Assembly (NCBI RefSeq): GCF_000430665.1
Contig: NZ_AUML01000009.1
Location: forward strand, 104,483 to 168,482
DNA: 64,000 nucleotides
Origin: Aquimarina muelleri DSM 19832
GTDB lineage: Bacteria; Bacteroidota; Bacteroidia; Flavobacteriales; Flavobacteriaceae
Direction of reading: 5' to 3'
The notes below the pieces were generated by a model. That model made no database searches, was not told the origin of the DNA, and was given only the letters and a program-made list of their open reading frames with translations. Shown piece by piece: positions 27,305 through 35,659 of this stretch (positions are counted from its first letter, which is position 1; each line of letters opens with the position of its first letter). The position numbers were made by a program, and so were the translations under genes.

Positions 27305-29152
27305 TTACTCTACTGTTACTGATTTTGCAAGGTTTCTTGGTTGATCTACGTTTTTACCTAACATTACGGCTATATGATAAGACAGTAATTGCAATGGTAT
27401 TGTTGTAAGAAGGGGAGTTAAAAACTCTTCTGTTTCTGGCACCTCAATTACATGATCTGCAAGATTTTTAACCGTTTCATCTCCTTCTGTAACAATTGCT
27501 ATAATTTTTCCTTTTCTGGATTTAATTTCCTGAATATTACTTACTACTTTATCGTAATGACCTTTTTTGGTTGCTATTACAACCACAGGCATTTGTTCAT
27601 CTATCAAAGCAATTGGCCCATGTTTCATTTCTGCTGCCGGATACCCTTCTGCATGAATATACGATATCTCTTTTAACTTTAAAGCTCCTTCTAATGCAAC
27701 AGGAAAATTGAAACCTCTACCTAAATACAAAGCATTTTTTGCTCCTTTATAGGTGTCGGCAATAAACTTAATATGATCGTTAGACTCTAATGCTTGTTTT
27801 ACCTTTTCTGGTATTCTTTCTAACTCTTGTAAATAATAATGGAAATCACTATTAGAAATTGTTCCTTTTCGTTCTGCTAATTTTAATGCAATCAAAGATA
27901 GAACTGTAATCTGCGTAGTAAATGCTTTAGTCGAAGCAACTCCTATTTCTGGTCCTGCATGCGTGTATGCTCCTGCATGAGTTTCTCTAGAAATCGAAGA
28001 TCCTACAACATTACATACACCAAAAACAAAAGCTCCACTTTCTTTAGCTAACTTAATAGCTGCCATAGTATCGGCAGTTTCTCCACTTTGTGATATTGCA
28101 ATAACTACATCATCTTGATGAATTACAGGGTTTCTATATCTAAATTCCGAAGCATATTCTACCTCTACTGGTATACGAACTAATTCTTCAAAAATATATT
28201 CTGCTACCAAACCAGCATGCCAAGATGTACCACAAGCTATAATAATGATACGCTTTGCATTTAAAAGTTTTGCTAGATTATCATCAATCCCTGCCATTTT
28301 TATGATTCCTTCTGCCACTCGCATTCTTCCTCTATAGGTATCGCTAATAGCATTAGGTTGCTCATAAATTTCTTTAAGCATAAAGTGATCATAACCTCCT
28401 TTTTCTATTTGTTCAAGGTTAATTTGTAGTTCTTGCAAATATGGTTCAACTAGCTTATCATCTTTGATATTTCGTACTTTAACCCCTTTTCTTCTGCTTA
28501 CAATGGCCATTTCGCCATCTTCCAAATAAATGGCATTATTGGTATACTCTATAAAAGGAGAAGCATCAGATGCTATAAAAAACTCATCCTCTCCTACACC
28601 AATTGCAAGTGGACTACCTAATCTTGCTACAACAATTTCATCTGGTTTTTGTTTGTCAAAAACTGCTATTGCATAAGCTCCTACTGTTTGGTTTAATGCA
28701 ATCTGAACAGCTTTACCAAGCTTTACGTTTTCTTTAGTTTTTACATCCTCTATCAGATTTACTAATACTTCTGTATCTGTATCCGAAGTAAATGTATATC
28801 CTCTATTCGATAATTCTTTTTTAAGAGATTCATAGTTTTCAATAATCCCATTATGAATTATAACAAGATCTCCAGAATTAGAATAATGTGGATGGGAGTT
28901 TACATCATTAGGAACTCCATGAGTAGCCCATCTGGTATGTCCTATACCGATAGTTCCTTTTGTAGGAATTTCTTTTATTAATCTTTCTTCAAGATCTGCT
29001 ACTTTGCCTTTTGTTTTAGATAATTTAATATCCTTACCATCAAAAAGGGCAATCCCTGCAGAATCATACCCTCTATACTCTAATCTTTTTAACCCTTTTA
29101 ATACAATTGGATAGGCTTCTCTATGCCCAATGTACCCTACAATTCCGCACAT
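27305..29152 (-). CDS. glmS: glutamine-fructose-6-phosphate aminotransferase
   Basis: The 615-residue enzyme makes glucosamine-6-phosphate from fructose-6-phosphate and glutamine, the first step toward UDP-GlcNAc for peptidoglycan and LPS. The N-terminal Cys2 (MCGIVGYIG) is the glutaminase nucleophile; the HTRWATHG and HNGIIENY motifs complete that domain (to about 240). Two SIS domains follow (IACGTSWHAG, SQSGETADT, ALEGALKLKEISYIHAEGY), ending with the conserved NLAKSVTVE. It is the last gene of an operon with the DUF4270 and GT5-like genes, 23 bases after DUF4270. No glmS ribozyme is seen. Confidence 0.98.
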   Translation of the reverse strand: MCGIVGYIGHREAYPIVLKGLKRLEYRGYDSAGIALFDGKDIKLSKTKGKVADLEERLIKEIPTKGTIGIGHTRWATHGVPNDVNSHPHYSNSGDLVIIHNGIIENYESLKKELSNRGYTFTSDTDTEVLVNLIEDVKTKENVKLGKAVQIALNQTVGAYAIAVFDKQKPDEIVVARLGSPLAIGVGEDEFFIASDASPFIEYTNNAIYLEDGEMAIVSRRKGVKVRNIKDDKLVEPYLQELQINLEQIEKGGYDHFMLKEIYEQPNAISDTYRGRMRVAEGIIKMAGIDDNLAKLLNAKRIIIIACGTSWHAGLVAEYIFEELVRIPVEVEYASEFRYRNPVIHQDDVVIAISQSGETADTMAAIKLAKESGAFVFGVCNVVGSSISRETHAGAYTHAGPEIGVASTKAFTTQITVLSLIALKLAERKGTISNSDFHYYLQELERIPEKVKQALESNDHIKFIADTYKGAKNALYLGRGFNFPVALEGALKLKEISYIHAEGYPAAEMKHGPIALIDEQMPVVVIATKKGHYDKVVSNIQEIKSRKGKIIAIVTEGDETVKNLADHVIEVPETEEFLTPLLTTIPLQLLSYHIAVMLGKNVDQPRNLAKSVTVE

Positions 29153-29175
29153 GATTTAAGTTTTTTAAAATATTG

Positions 29176-30840
29176 TTAGTTTTTTTTAGACGCTGTATAA
29201 AAAATATCAAGTTTTAAACGTTTCTCTTCAGGAACATTTTCTCCATTTCCGTAGAGGATAGTTCCTTCATGTGAAATTATTGATGAGGAGGGTATAATCT
29301 CATCTTTAGGGGTATTGTTTTTATTTTTAACTACGCCAACTGCGTTTATTGTTGCATTTACATTTTGAGATACGGACACTCCTAAGCTAATATTATCTAC
29401 TTCTTCGTCTCCTAAAAGATCAATAATATGCCTAGTAAGCCTAATCTTATAGTACTCTCCTTTATCATCAGAGCCTCTTTTAATTCTGCCTAAATGACTA
29501 AGAATAGAGTTTACTGGCTCTTCCTCGTTCTTTAATTGAAAACCTACATCAGACGCATAATCTGCAAGAACAGAGCCTGTTTCTTTATTAAATACATATA
29601 TTCTTTCTGGTTCTGTCGCTCCTCCTGATGTCAATGCACTTTGATTAACATAAAATGTAAGAACTGCATCATTGATCAACCAATTTTTTCTTCTTAAATA
29701 ACTAAGTTCCTTTTCTAGCTCTCCATTTTCATTAAGAACATTTCCTTTAAATAAATCAATTACAGCATATGCTCCATCTCCTCCTTTTATATATAAATTA
29801 TCATTTCCTTTAATCGAATCCTGCACATCTATCTTCAATTCATTTTCAATACTTGGCTTAATATCTGTTTTTATAGAGTTAACAATATTATTAGTAAAAG
29901 ATAATTGTAAGGTTTTTTGTTCTCTTACTACAGGTGTTCCTGCTCCAGAAGTGTAATGTAATGTTATTCTTCCTTTACTCATATCAAAAAGAACCATGTT
30001 TCCTAAAGCTCCAGATGCTTCTGCCTTAAAATAGATTCCTCTAAAATAATTAAAGAAGTTGTTTGAATTACTTAATTCAGAACTACCTTGCTTATCCAAA
30101 AATTGTTCTTTAAAACTATTTTTAACAGCATCAGAAAATTTAATTCTTAATGCTGGGGGTGACTTAGTAACATCTTGATTCGTGTCCTCATCTGGGCCAT
30201 CAGGACCAAGCAAAGTTATTTCTGAAGGAGATGGCACAAAAGACTCATTGGTATATAAATTGAGTTTCTCTATTTCTGAACCAAATTTAGTTACAGCATC
30301 ATCTGAGTAGTACAACTGTCTATCATTTGTTTCTGGATCAAAATCTCTTAAAAAATAGTTGGATTGATATATCGATAACTTAAATGGTCTACTGCCATAA
30401 ACGGAATCTAACTTATATGTTTTTATAGTTACATTATTACTAGTCGACGTGTTTATTTCTTTACTAAAATAAGGCAAGTTAAGAACCACACTATCTAGTA
30501 CGGGATTTTCTCCAAAATTAGGGTTATCCGTTGCTAATCGCACTTGTGATAATATGCTATATATTGATTGTCCATAAGCAGGATCCTCATAAACTCCAAG
30601 CAAATTAGCGTGATTAACTAATTGATTATTAGAGCCTATTTCACGAACTAATCTACTCGTTTGAACCCTCTCTAACCTCCTGCTATACGCTATAGGTATC
30701 GAACTATATTGGCTGTCTTCAAAATTAACATCTCCTATAATTTCACTACCAACAGAATTAAAGTCATTATCACAGGATAAAAAAGTAGAAATAACAACTA
30801 CTATAGTTGTTATTTTAGTAAAAATGTTTATTAATTTCAT
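29176..30840 (-). CDS. DUF4270 lipoprotein
   Basis: The 554-residue protein starts with a lipoprotein signal (VISTFLSC, Cys23) and continues as a beta-rich exported protein with the DUF4270 pattern: NSVGSEIIGD near the start, YSIPIAYSRRLERVQTSRL-type segment, GVYEDPAYGQ near residue 80, VLNLPYF, and a C-terminal KRLKLDIFYTA strand. The family is restricted to Bacteroidota and its role is not established; surface or periplasmic placement is inferred from the signal. It lies between the GT5-like gene (21 bases) and glmS (23 bases), a synteny I associate with flavobacteria. Confidence 0.88.
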   Translation of the reverse strand: MKLINIFTKITTIVVVISTFLSCDNDFNSVGSEIIGDVNFEDSQYSSIPIAYSRRLERVQTSRLVREIGSNNQLVNHANLLGVYEDPAYGQSIYSILSQVRLATDNPNFGENPVLDSVVLNLPYFSKEINTSTSNNVTIKTYKLDSVYGSRPFKLSIYQSNYFLRDFDPETNDRQLYYSDDAVTKFGSEIEKLNLYTNESFVPSPSEITLLGPDGPDEDTNQDVTKSPPALRIKFSDAVKNSFKEQFLDKQGSSELSNSNNFFNYFRGIYFKAEASGALGNMVLFDMSKGRITLHYTSGAGTPVVREQKTLQLSFTNNIVNSIKTDIKPSIENELKIDVQDSIKGNDNLYIKGGDGAYAVIDLFKGNVLNENGELEKELSYLRRKNWLINDAVLTFYVNQSALTSGGATEPERIYVFNKETGSVLADYASDVGFQLKNEEEPVNSILSHLGRIKRGSDDKGEYYKIRLTRHIIDLLGDEEVDNISLGVSVSQNVNATINAVGVVKNKNNTPKDEIIPSSSIISHEGTILYGNGENVPEEKRLKLDIFYTASKKN

Positions 30841-30861
30841 AAATAATTTTCATCGTTACGC

Positions 30862-31671
30862 TTATACTAATACTTCCGTTTTATAGAAGGCTTCATAAGC
30901 TTCGGCAAATTCATCTGGTTTTTTATATTCTAAAACAGGTTGGTTGATAGTCTTTAAATGCTCTACAAGTTCTGCGGGAATTTCTTCTGAGCCTACAATT
31001 ACAGCATCAGAATTATCTACAGCAACTTTCATAAGGTTGCTATATGTAGGTTTAGCCAAATCACTAATCTTTTCTTCTCCTATACCATCAAACTTTACTT
31101 TTGCCATCATATTCTTATCTAATGCTCCATCAAAACCACTATTATACACAGAGGTTACAATTTTGCTATGGCCAAAAAGAGGTTCATTAGCATAATAATG
31201 TTTTAGATATAATGGTAAAAGAGAGGCTAGCCATCCATGCACATGTATGACATCTGGTGACCAGTTTAATTTTTTTACCGTTTCAATAACTCCCTTAGCA
31301 AAAAAGATCGCTCGCTCATCATTATCAGGAAACAGTTTCCCTTCTTCATCTGTTAAAGTTGCTTTTCGTTTAAAATAATCTTCATTATCTATAAAATATA
31401 CTTGCATCCTCTCTTTAGGAATAGAAGCCACCTTGATAATCAAGGGCATATCTAAATCATTTATTACCAGGTTCATACCTGAAAGCCGGATAACCTCATG
31501 TAATTGGTGCCTTCTTTCATTGATATTCCCATATCTTGGCATAAAAATTCTTATTTGCCCTCCTTTGCTATTTACCATTCTTGGCGCCTCAAAAGACATA
31601 GATGAAATTTCAGTCTCTGGCAAGTAAGGTATTACTTCTGATGATACGTACAATATCCTCTTATCTTTCAT
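30862..31671 (-). CDS. truncated-type glycogen/starch synthase-like protein (GT5 N-terminal domain)
   Basis: The 269-residue protein matches the N-terminal Rossmann domain of glycogen synthase: ILYVSSEVIPYLPETEIS, the RIFMPRYGNINERR segment, FAKGVIETVKKLNWSPDVIHVHGWLASLLPLYL and the VTSVYNSGF region. True GlgA is about 480 residues; the C-terminal ADP-glucose-binding domain is absent. The KxGGLaDV donor motif near the N-terminus is replaced by ETEISSMSFEAPRM. It is therefore unlikely to be a normal glycogen synthase. It is the first gene of the operon with DUF4270 and glmS and is divergent from panC. Confidence 0.85.
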   Translation of the reverse strand: MKDKRILYVSSEVIPYLPETEISSMSFEAPRMVNSKGGQIRIFMPRYGNINERRHQLHEVIRLSGMNLVINDLDMPLIIKVASIPKERMQVYFIDNEDYFKRKATLTDEEGKLFPDNDERAIFFAKGVIETVKKLNWSPDVIHVHGWLASLLPLYLKHYYANEPLFGHSKIVTSVYNSGFDGALDKNMMAKVKFDGIGEEKISDLAKPTYSNLMKVAVDNSDAVIVGSEEIPAELVEHLKTINQPVLEYKKPDEFAEAYEAFYKTEVLV

Positions 31672-31705
31672 ATAATCGATACTTTTATCGTCCTCCTTTT
31701 GGAAT

Positions 31706-31721
31706 TAATTTTGCAAAATTA
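31706..31721. promoter_or_regulatory. palindromic divergent promoter element
   Basis: TAATTTTGCAAAATTA is a perfect 16-bp palindrome in which each strand reads a TAnnTTTG -7 element: plus strand toward panC, minus strand (31714-31721) toward the GT5-like gene. It could drive both directions or be a regulator site. Confidence 0.4.
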
Positions 31722-31752
31722 CGAAAATTTATGCAGTCTGCCAGTAATATCT

Positions 31753-31760
31753 TATTTTTG
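31753..31760 (+). promoter_or_regulatory. -7 element (TATTTTTG) before panC
   Basis: TATTTTTG ends 18 nt before the panC ATG. No TTG box is seen at the usual spacing. Confidence 0.4.
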
Positions 31761-31778
31761 CACGCCTTATAAGTTTAT

Positions 31779-32633
31779 ATGTCAATGCAGGTACACGAAA
31801 AAAGACTAGATATATTAGTAGATGTTGCATCTATTAAAAAAAATAAGAAAACCATTGGTTTTGTTCCTACTATGGGAGCTCTTCACCGTGGACATCTTGC
31901 TTTGGTAGAGAAAGCTTTAAAAGAAAATGACTATGTGATAGTTAGCATTTTTGTAAATCCCACTCAGTTTAATAACGATGCAGATTTGGTTAATTATCCT
32001 CGTACTTTAGATTCTGACATTGAGCTTTTATCTGGTTTATCCAAAAATATAATTGTTTTTGCGCCTACGCCCAAGGAGATATATGGAGATAAAATGTTAT
32101 CTACTAAATACAATTTTAATGGGTTAGAACATGAAATGGAGGGTAAATTTAGAGCAGGACATTTTGATGGTGTTGGTACTGTGTTAAAACATTTCTTTAC
32201 GATCGTTAATCCAGATAAAGCATATTTTGGAGAAAAAGATTTTCAACAGCTTCAGATTGTTAAAAAGTTAGTTGAAATTGAAAAAATGACAGTGCAAATT
32301 ATTGGCTGTCCTATCTATCGAGAAGAAAATGGCTTAGCTCTAAGTTCTAGAAACAAAAGACTTAATACAAAACAACTCGAAGCTTCTCCATTTATTTATT
32401 CCGTTTTACAACAAGTTAAAAAAGACTTTGGCACAAAAAGTGCTTTTACTTTAAATAACTGGGTATTAGGTCAGTTTAAAAATCACGACGAGTTAAAGCT
32501 AGAATATTTTGAAATCGCCAAGGTGTCAGATCTAAAATCCATTAAACGAAAACAAAAAGGCACAAAATACAGAGCTTTTATAGCTGTATTTGCAGGAGAA
32601 ATAAGACTTATTGATAACATTGCCCTAAATTAA
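31779..32633 (+). CDS. panC: pantothenate synthetase
   Basis: The 284-residue enzyme joins pantoate and beta-alanine using ATP to give pantothenate (CoA pathway). The nucleotidyltransferase HIGH-type motif is HRGH in VPTMGALHRGHLALV; also seen are SIFVNPTQFN, FRAGHFDGVGTVL, FGEKDFQQLQIV and the LALSSRNKRL (KMSKS-like) segment. There is an ATG at 31779 and another two codons later (MSM). It is followed 19 bases on by panD. Confidence 0.97.
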   Translation: MSMQVHEKRLDILVDVASIKKNKKTIGFVPTMGALHRGHLALVEKALKENDYVIVSIFVNPTQFNNDADLVNYPRTLDSDIELLSGLSKNIIVFAPTPKEIYGDKMLSTKYNFNGLEHEMEGKFRAGHFDGVGTVLKHFFTIVNPDKAYFGEKDFQQLQIVKKLVEIEKMTVQIIGCPIYREENGLALSSRNKRLNTKQLEASPFIYSVLQQVKKDFGTKSAFTLNNWVLGQFKNHDELKLEYFEIAKVSDLKSIKRKQKGTKYRAFIAVFAGEIRLIDNIALN

Positions 32634-32652
32634 AAATAACTAACTTTGTAAT

Positions 32653-33003
32653 ATGTTTGTACACGTAGTAAAATCAAAAATTCATCGCGTTAAAGTAACT
32701 GGTGCTGATCTTAATTACATTGGCAGTATTACTATTGATCAAGATCTAATGGATGCCGCCAATATTGTTGAAGGAGAAAAAGTCCAGATTGTAAACAACA
32801 ATAACGGAGAACGCTTAGAGACATACGCAATACCAGGCCCTAGAAATAGTGGAGAAATTACACTTAATGGTGCGGCAGCCAGAAAAGTAGCAAAAGGAGA
32901 TGTTCTAATACTAATCACTTATGCTATGATGGATATCGAAGAGGCTAAAGATTTTAAACCAAGACTTCTTTTTCCTAACGAAGAAAATAATCTATTAAAA
33001 TAA
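32653..33003 (+). CDS. panD: aspartate 1-decarboxylase proenzyme
   Basis: The 116-residue pyruvoyl enzyme makes beta-alanine from aspartate and feeds panC directly upstream. The self-cleavage site is Gly24-Ser25 in [10 protein letters not shown], where Ser25 becomes the pyruvoyl group. Also typical are [12 protein letters not shown], the conserved [15 protein letters not shown] and [21 protein letters not shown]. Length is normal. It is three bases before the next gene. Confidence 0.97.
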   Translation: MFVHVVKSKIHRVKVTGADLNYIGSITIDQDLMDAANIVEGEKVQIVNNNNGERLETYAIPGPRNSGEITLNGAAARKVAKGDVLILITYAMMDIEEAKDFKPRLLFPNEENNLLK

Positions 33004-33006
33004 ATA

Positions 33007-33972
33007 GTGAATCCTAAACTCATAAAATTTCTTAAAATAATACTCCCATTAATAGTGGGAGTTTTTTTAATATGGTATTCGATCTCGTCTGCCACTCCCC
33101 AAGAAAGACAAAAGACATTTCAATATATCATGCAAGCAGATCCTAAATGGATTCTATTATCTATTACGTTAGGTGTTATTTCTCATCTTGCCAGAGCATA
33201 TCGCTGGAAATTTTTATTAGCACCATTAGGGTATTCTGTTAAATTATCCAATAGCTTTATGGCTGTTATGATAGGGTATCTTGCTAATCTGGGGATTCCT
33301 AGATCTGGAGAAATACTTAGAGGGGGCACTATATCTACGTATGAAAACATTCCTTTTAAAAAAGCATTCGGAACCATAATCTCTGAAAGAGTTATCGATT
33401 TGCTTATGTTATTACTGATTATTGCTATAACTTTACTTTTTCAATCAGAACTGTTGCTATCTTATTTGCAAGAAAAAATTGCAAGTCCATTTATTTCACT
33501 GGCTATATTAATAGGACTATTAATTTGTGGGATTATATTTCTAAGAGCTATAAAAACCTCAACAAACCCTATCCTTATAAAACTTAGAAATTTTGGTGAT
33601 GGTCTTTTAGAAGGAGTAAAAAGTATTTCAAAAATTAAACAACGAAAAGCTTTTATTTTTTATACCTTTCTTATTTGGGGATTGTATATTTGTATGTTTT
33701 ATGTAATTAAATTTACGGTTCCTGAAACAGCATCTTTACCCATTGGACCAATACTTGCTACTTTTGTTGCAGGATCTTTTGCGATGTCTACCACTAATGG
33801 AGGAATTGGGGCTTTCCCTATAGCAATAGCTGCAATTTTACTGCTTTTCGGTATAGAAAAACCTGCAGGAGAAGCTTTAGGCTGGATATTATGGGGGTCT
33901 CAAACCGCAATAAATATAATTATAGGAGCGTTATCCTTTTTATTTCTTCCTATTTTAAACAGAGAAAAATAA
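33007..33972 (+). CDS. UPF0104 / lysylphosphatidylglycerol-synthase-like membrane protein
   Basis: The 321-residue protein has about eight membrane helices and the family signatures SHLARAYRWKFLLAPLGY, GYLANLGIPRSGEILRGGTIS, RVIDLLMLL and STTNGGIGAFPIA. It starts at GTG 33007, three bases after panD, so translation is probably coupled. Like its paralogue at 20237 it lacks an aminoacyl-transfer domain. Its place after panC-panD is conserved in flavobacteria as far as I recall, but no pantothenate link is known. Confidence 0.85.
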   Translation: MNPKLIKFLKIILPLIVGVFLIWYSISSATPQERQKTFQYIMQADPKWILLSITLGVISHLARAYRWKFLLAPLGYSVKLSNSFMAVMIGYLANLGIPRSGEILRGGTISTYENIPFKKAFGTIISERVIDLLMLLLIIAITLLFQSELLLSYLQEKIASPFISLAILIGLLICGIIFLRAIKTSTNPILIKLRNFGDGLLEGVKSISKIKQRKAFIFYTFLIWGLYICMFYVIKFTVPETASLPIGPILATFVAGSFAMSTTNGGIGAFPIAIAAILLLFGIEKPAGEALGWILWGSQTAINIIIGALSFLFLPILNREK

Positions 33973-34021
33973 GGAAATAATTTATATATTGTCCCTTGCT
34001 TAATCTTAATCTTAATTACTT

Positions 34022-35167
34022 ATGAAAAAAAGTGTAACTCTTATTATAGCTTGTCTTTTTACCTTTTCTGGTTATAGTCAAGCAATCTATGAATCTTTTA
34101 GATCCATCAAATTAGATCAAAATAGAGAGTTAAAAATACAGCTCCCTCGTAATTATAAAAAAAATGAAGATAAGATATACCCTCTAATTATTGTTTTAGA
34201 CGGGGATTATTTATTCGAACCTGTTGCTGGTAATGTAGATTATTTCTCCTATTGGGAAGATATGCCAGAATCTATAGTGGTAGGTCTTAACCAACGTAAA
34301 ACCAGACAAGAAGATTGCCAATATGATACTGCAGAGTTTTTACCAGAACTTAAAGGAGCAGAGTTTTTTGAATTTATTGGTCAGGAGCTTATTCCTTATC
34401 TGGATCAAACCTATCGTACTGCACAATTAAAAATTATTGTAGGACACGACTATACCGCCAATTTTATAAATTATTTTTTGTTTAAAGACAATCCAATTTT
34501 TCAAGGGTATATAAGCCTTAGCCCAGAATTGGCACCACCAATGGGAGAACGTATTGAAAGTAAACTTGCAGGATCTTCTGATATTTGGTATTATTTGGCC
34601 ACCGCAACCAATGATGCTGATAATATTAAAAATGATCTTATTGCTTTGGACGAAAAATTATCTGCAATCGAAAATCCTGAAATGAACTATTTCTTTGATA
34701 ATTTTGAAGAATCTTCACATTATACCTTAGTAGGAAAAGCAATACCTCATGCTTTAGAAAACATATTCGAGATGTATCGTCCTATTAGTAAGAAAACATA
34801 TAAAGAGGTTATTCTTCCATTAGAAACTTCTCCTTATGAGTACCTAGTAGATATATACAGAACTACTGAAAAATTATATGGTATAAAACGTAAAATAAGA
34901 ATCAACGATTTTATTGCAGTCTCTACTGCTATTGAAAAAAATGAAAACTGGGCAGAATTAGAGCCTTTAGGTAAACTAGCTATCAAAGAACATTCTGATC
35001 TAATGTTAGGATATTATTATCTAGGTATGTTTTATGAACAAACAGGAGAGCCTAAAAAAGCAATGAGAGCTTATGAAAGTGGTTTTCAGTTAGCTGAAGT
35101 TGCTTTTTTAACCAAAGATTATATGCTGGATAAAGTAAATAAGATTAAAGAAGATTTTGGCTGGTAA
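34022..35167 (+). CDS. secreted esterase-like alpha/beta hydrolase with C-terminal TPR-like tail
   Basis: The 381-residue protein has a signal peptide (cleavage near SGYSQ, residue 20) and an esterase D-type domain (about 20-265): RELKIQLPRNYKKN, YPLIIVLDGDYLF, DMPESIVVGLNQ, a nucleophile-elbow segment and ESSHYTLVGKAIPHAL with the candidate His. The elbow reads IIVGHDYTANF, so the usual Ser of GHSxG is Asp143. The C-terminal part (about 300-381) is helical with a TPR-like repeat (LGYYYLGMFYEQTGEPKKAMRAYESGFQLAE). It follows the UPF0104 gene by 50 bases. Activity as an esterase is doubtful given the missing Ser. Confidence 0.82.
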   Translation: MKKSVTLIIACLFTFSGYSQAIYESFRSIKLDQNRELKIQLPRNYKKNEDKIYPLIIVLDGDYLFEPVAGNVDYFSYWEDMPESIVVGLNQRKTRQEDCQYDTAEFLPELKGAEFFEFIGQELIPYLDQTYRTAQLKIIVGHDYTANFINYFLFKDNPIFQGYISLSPELAPPMGERIESKLAGSSDIWYYLATATNDADNIKNDLIALDEKLSAIENPEMNYFFDNFEESSHYTLVGKAIPHALENIFEMYRPISKKTYKEVILPLETSPYEYLVDIYRTTEKLYGIKRKIRINDFIAVSTAIEKNENWAELEPLGKLAIKEHSDLMLGYYYLGMFYEQTGEPKKAMRAYESGFQLAEVAFLTKDYMLDKVNKIKEDFGW

Positions 35168-35194
35168 AAGTAAATCAGTTTTTAAGACCTAAAA

Positions 35195-35228
35195 AGGAAG
35201 CTTGTCAATATATATTGACAAGCTTCCT
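35195..35228 (-). terminator. 34-bp perfect palindrome, terminator of the peptide gene
   Basis: AGGAAGCTTGTCAATA joined to its complement around a TATA centre, with TTTTT following on the minus strand. It is 56 nt beyond the peptide stop and 28 nt past the esterase-like stop, so it can serve both converging genes. Confidence 0.8.
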
Positions 35229-35284
35229 AGGATTTTAATCTAAAGAACTCTTCAAAACTCTGTCTCAGGAATTATTTATATTCA

Positions 35285-35464
35285 TTAGCAGCAGCTCATG
35301 CATCGCAAGTAACACACTCCAGAGTTGTTTCCAGCGTTTATACATTCTACCATGCACTTAGTCTTATCCAAACTACAACAGGCAGAATTGGGAGAACCTC
35401 CGTTAATTTCTTTTTGAGCAATTTTATTAATTAGTTTTACTCCAGTTAATTTTAGAATTTTCAT
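35285..35464 (-). CDS. 59-residue GG-leader, cysteine-rich peptide (putative RiPP/bacteriocin precursor)
   Basis: The minus strand from the ATG at 35462-35464 reads MKILKLTGVKLINKIAQ then KEINGG, followed by a core of about 36 residues with eight Cys (CC, C, C, C, C, CC), and stops at TAA 35285-35287. The leader fits the basic-hydrophobic double-glycine leaders of Bacteroidota natural-product peptides, with cleavage expected after GG (residue 23). The core spacing suggests four disulfides or thioether modification. A hairpin lies in the 5' region and a perfect terminator palindrome follows. No modifying enzyme or peptidase-ABC transporter is adjacent, so maturation would depend on genes elsewhere. 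It was missed by length cut-offs. Its function is an inference. Confidence 0.72.
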   Translation of the reverse strand: MKILKLTGVKLINKIAQKEINGGSPNSACCSLDKTKCMVECINAGNNSGVCYLRCMSCC

Positions 35465-35496
35465 AATGGTATAATTTTATTGGTTAATAAAAAATA

Positions 35497-35516
35497 TTCA
35501 GAGAGAGGTCTCTGAA
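35497..35516. other. hairpin in the 5' region of the peptide gene
   Basis: TTCAGAGA-GAGG-TCTCTGAA has a perfect 8-bp stem and 4-nt loop, 33 nt upstream of the peptide ATG. It could be an operator or an mRNA leader structure. Confidence 0.5.
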
Positions 35517-35659
35517 CACTATATAAAGTTACTATATTTTCGATTAAGAAGATTGATTTTTTTAATTCGAACAAAAATATTTGATGCTTGTTTTAAGAGT
35601 TCATTTTTGTTTATGGTATTATTAAAATAATAGTATTTTTACACTCTTATCAATCTTCT

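Noticed and set aside
27153..29400. glmS ribozyme near glmS
   Set aside because: No glmS ribozyme core was recognised upstream of the gene; only 23 bases separate it from the preceding gene.
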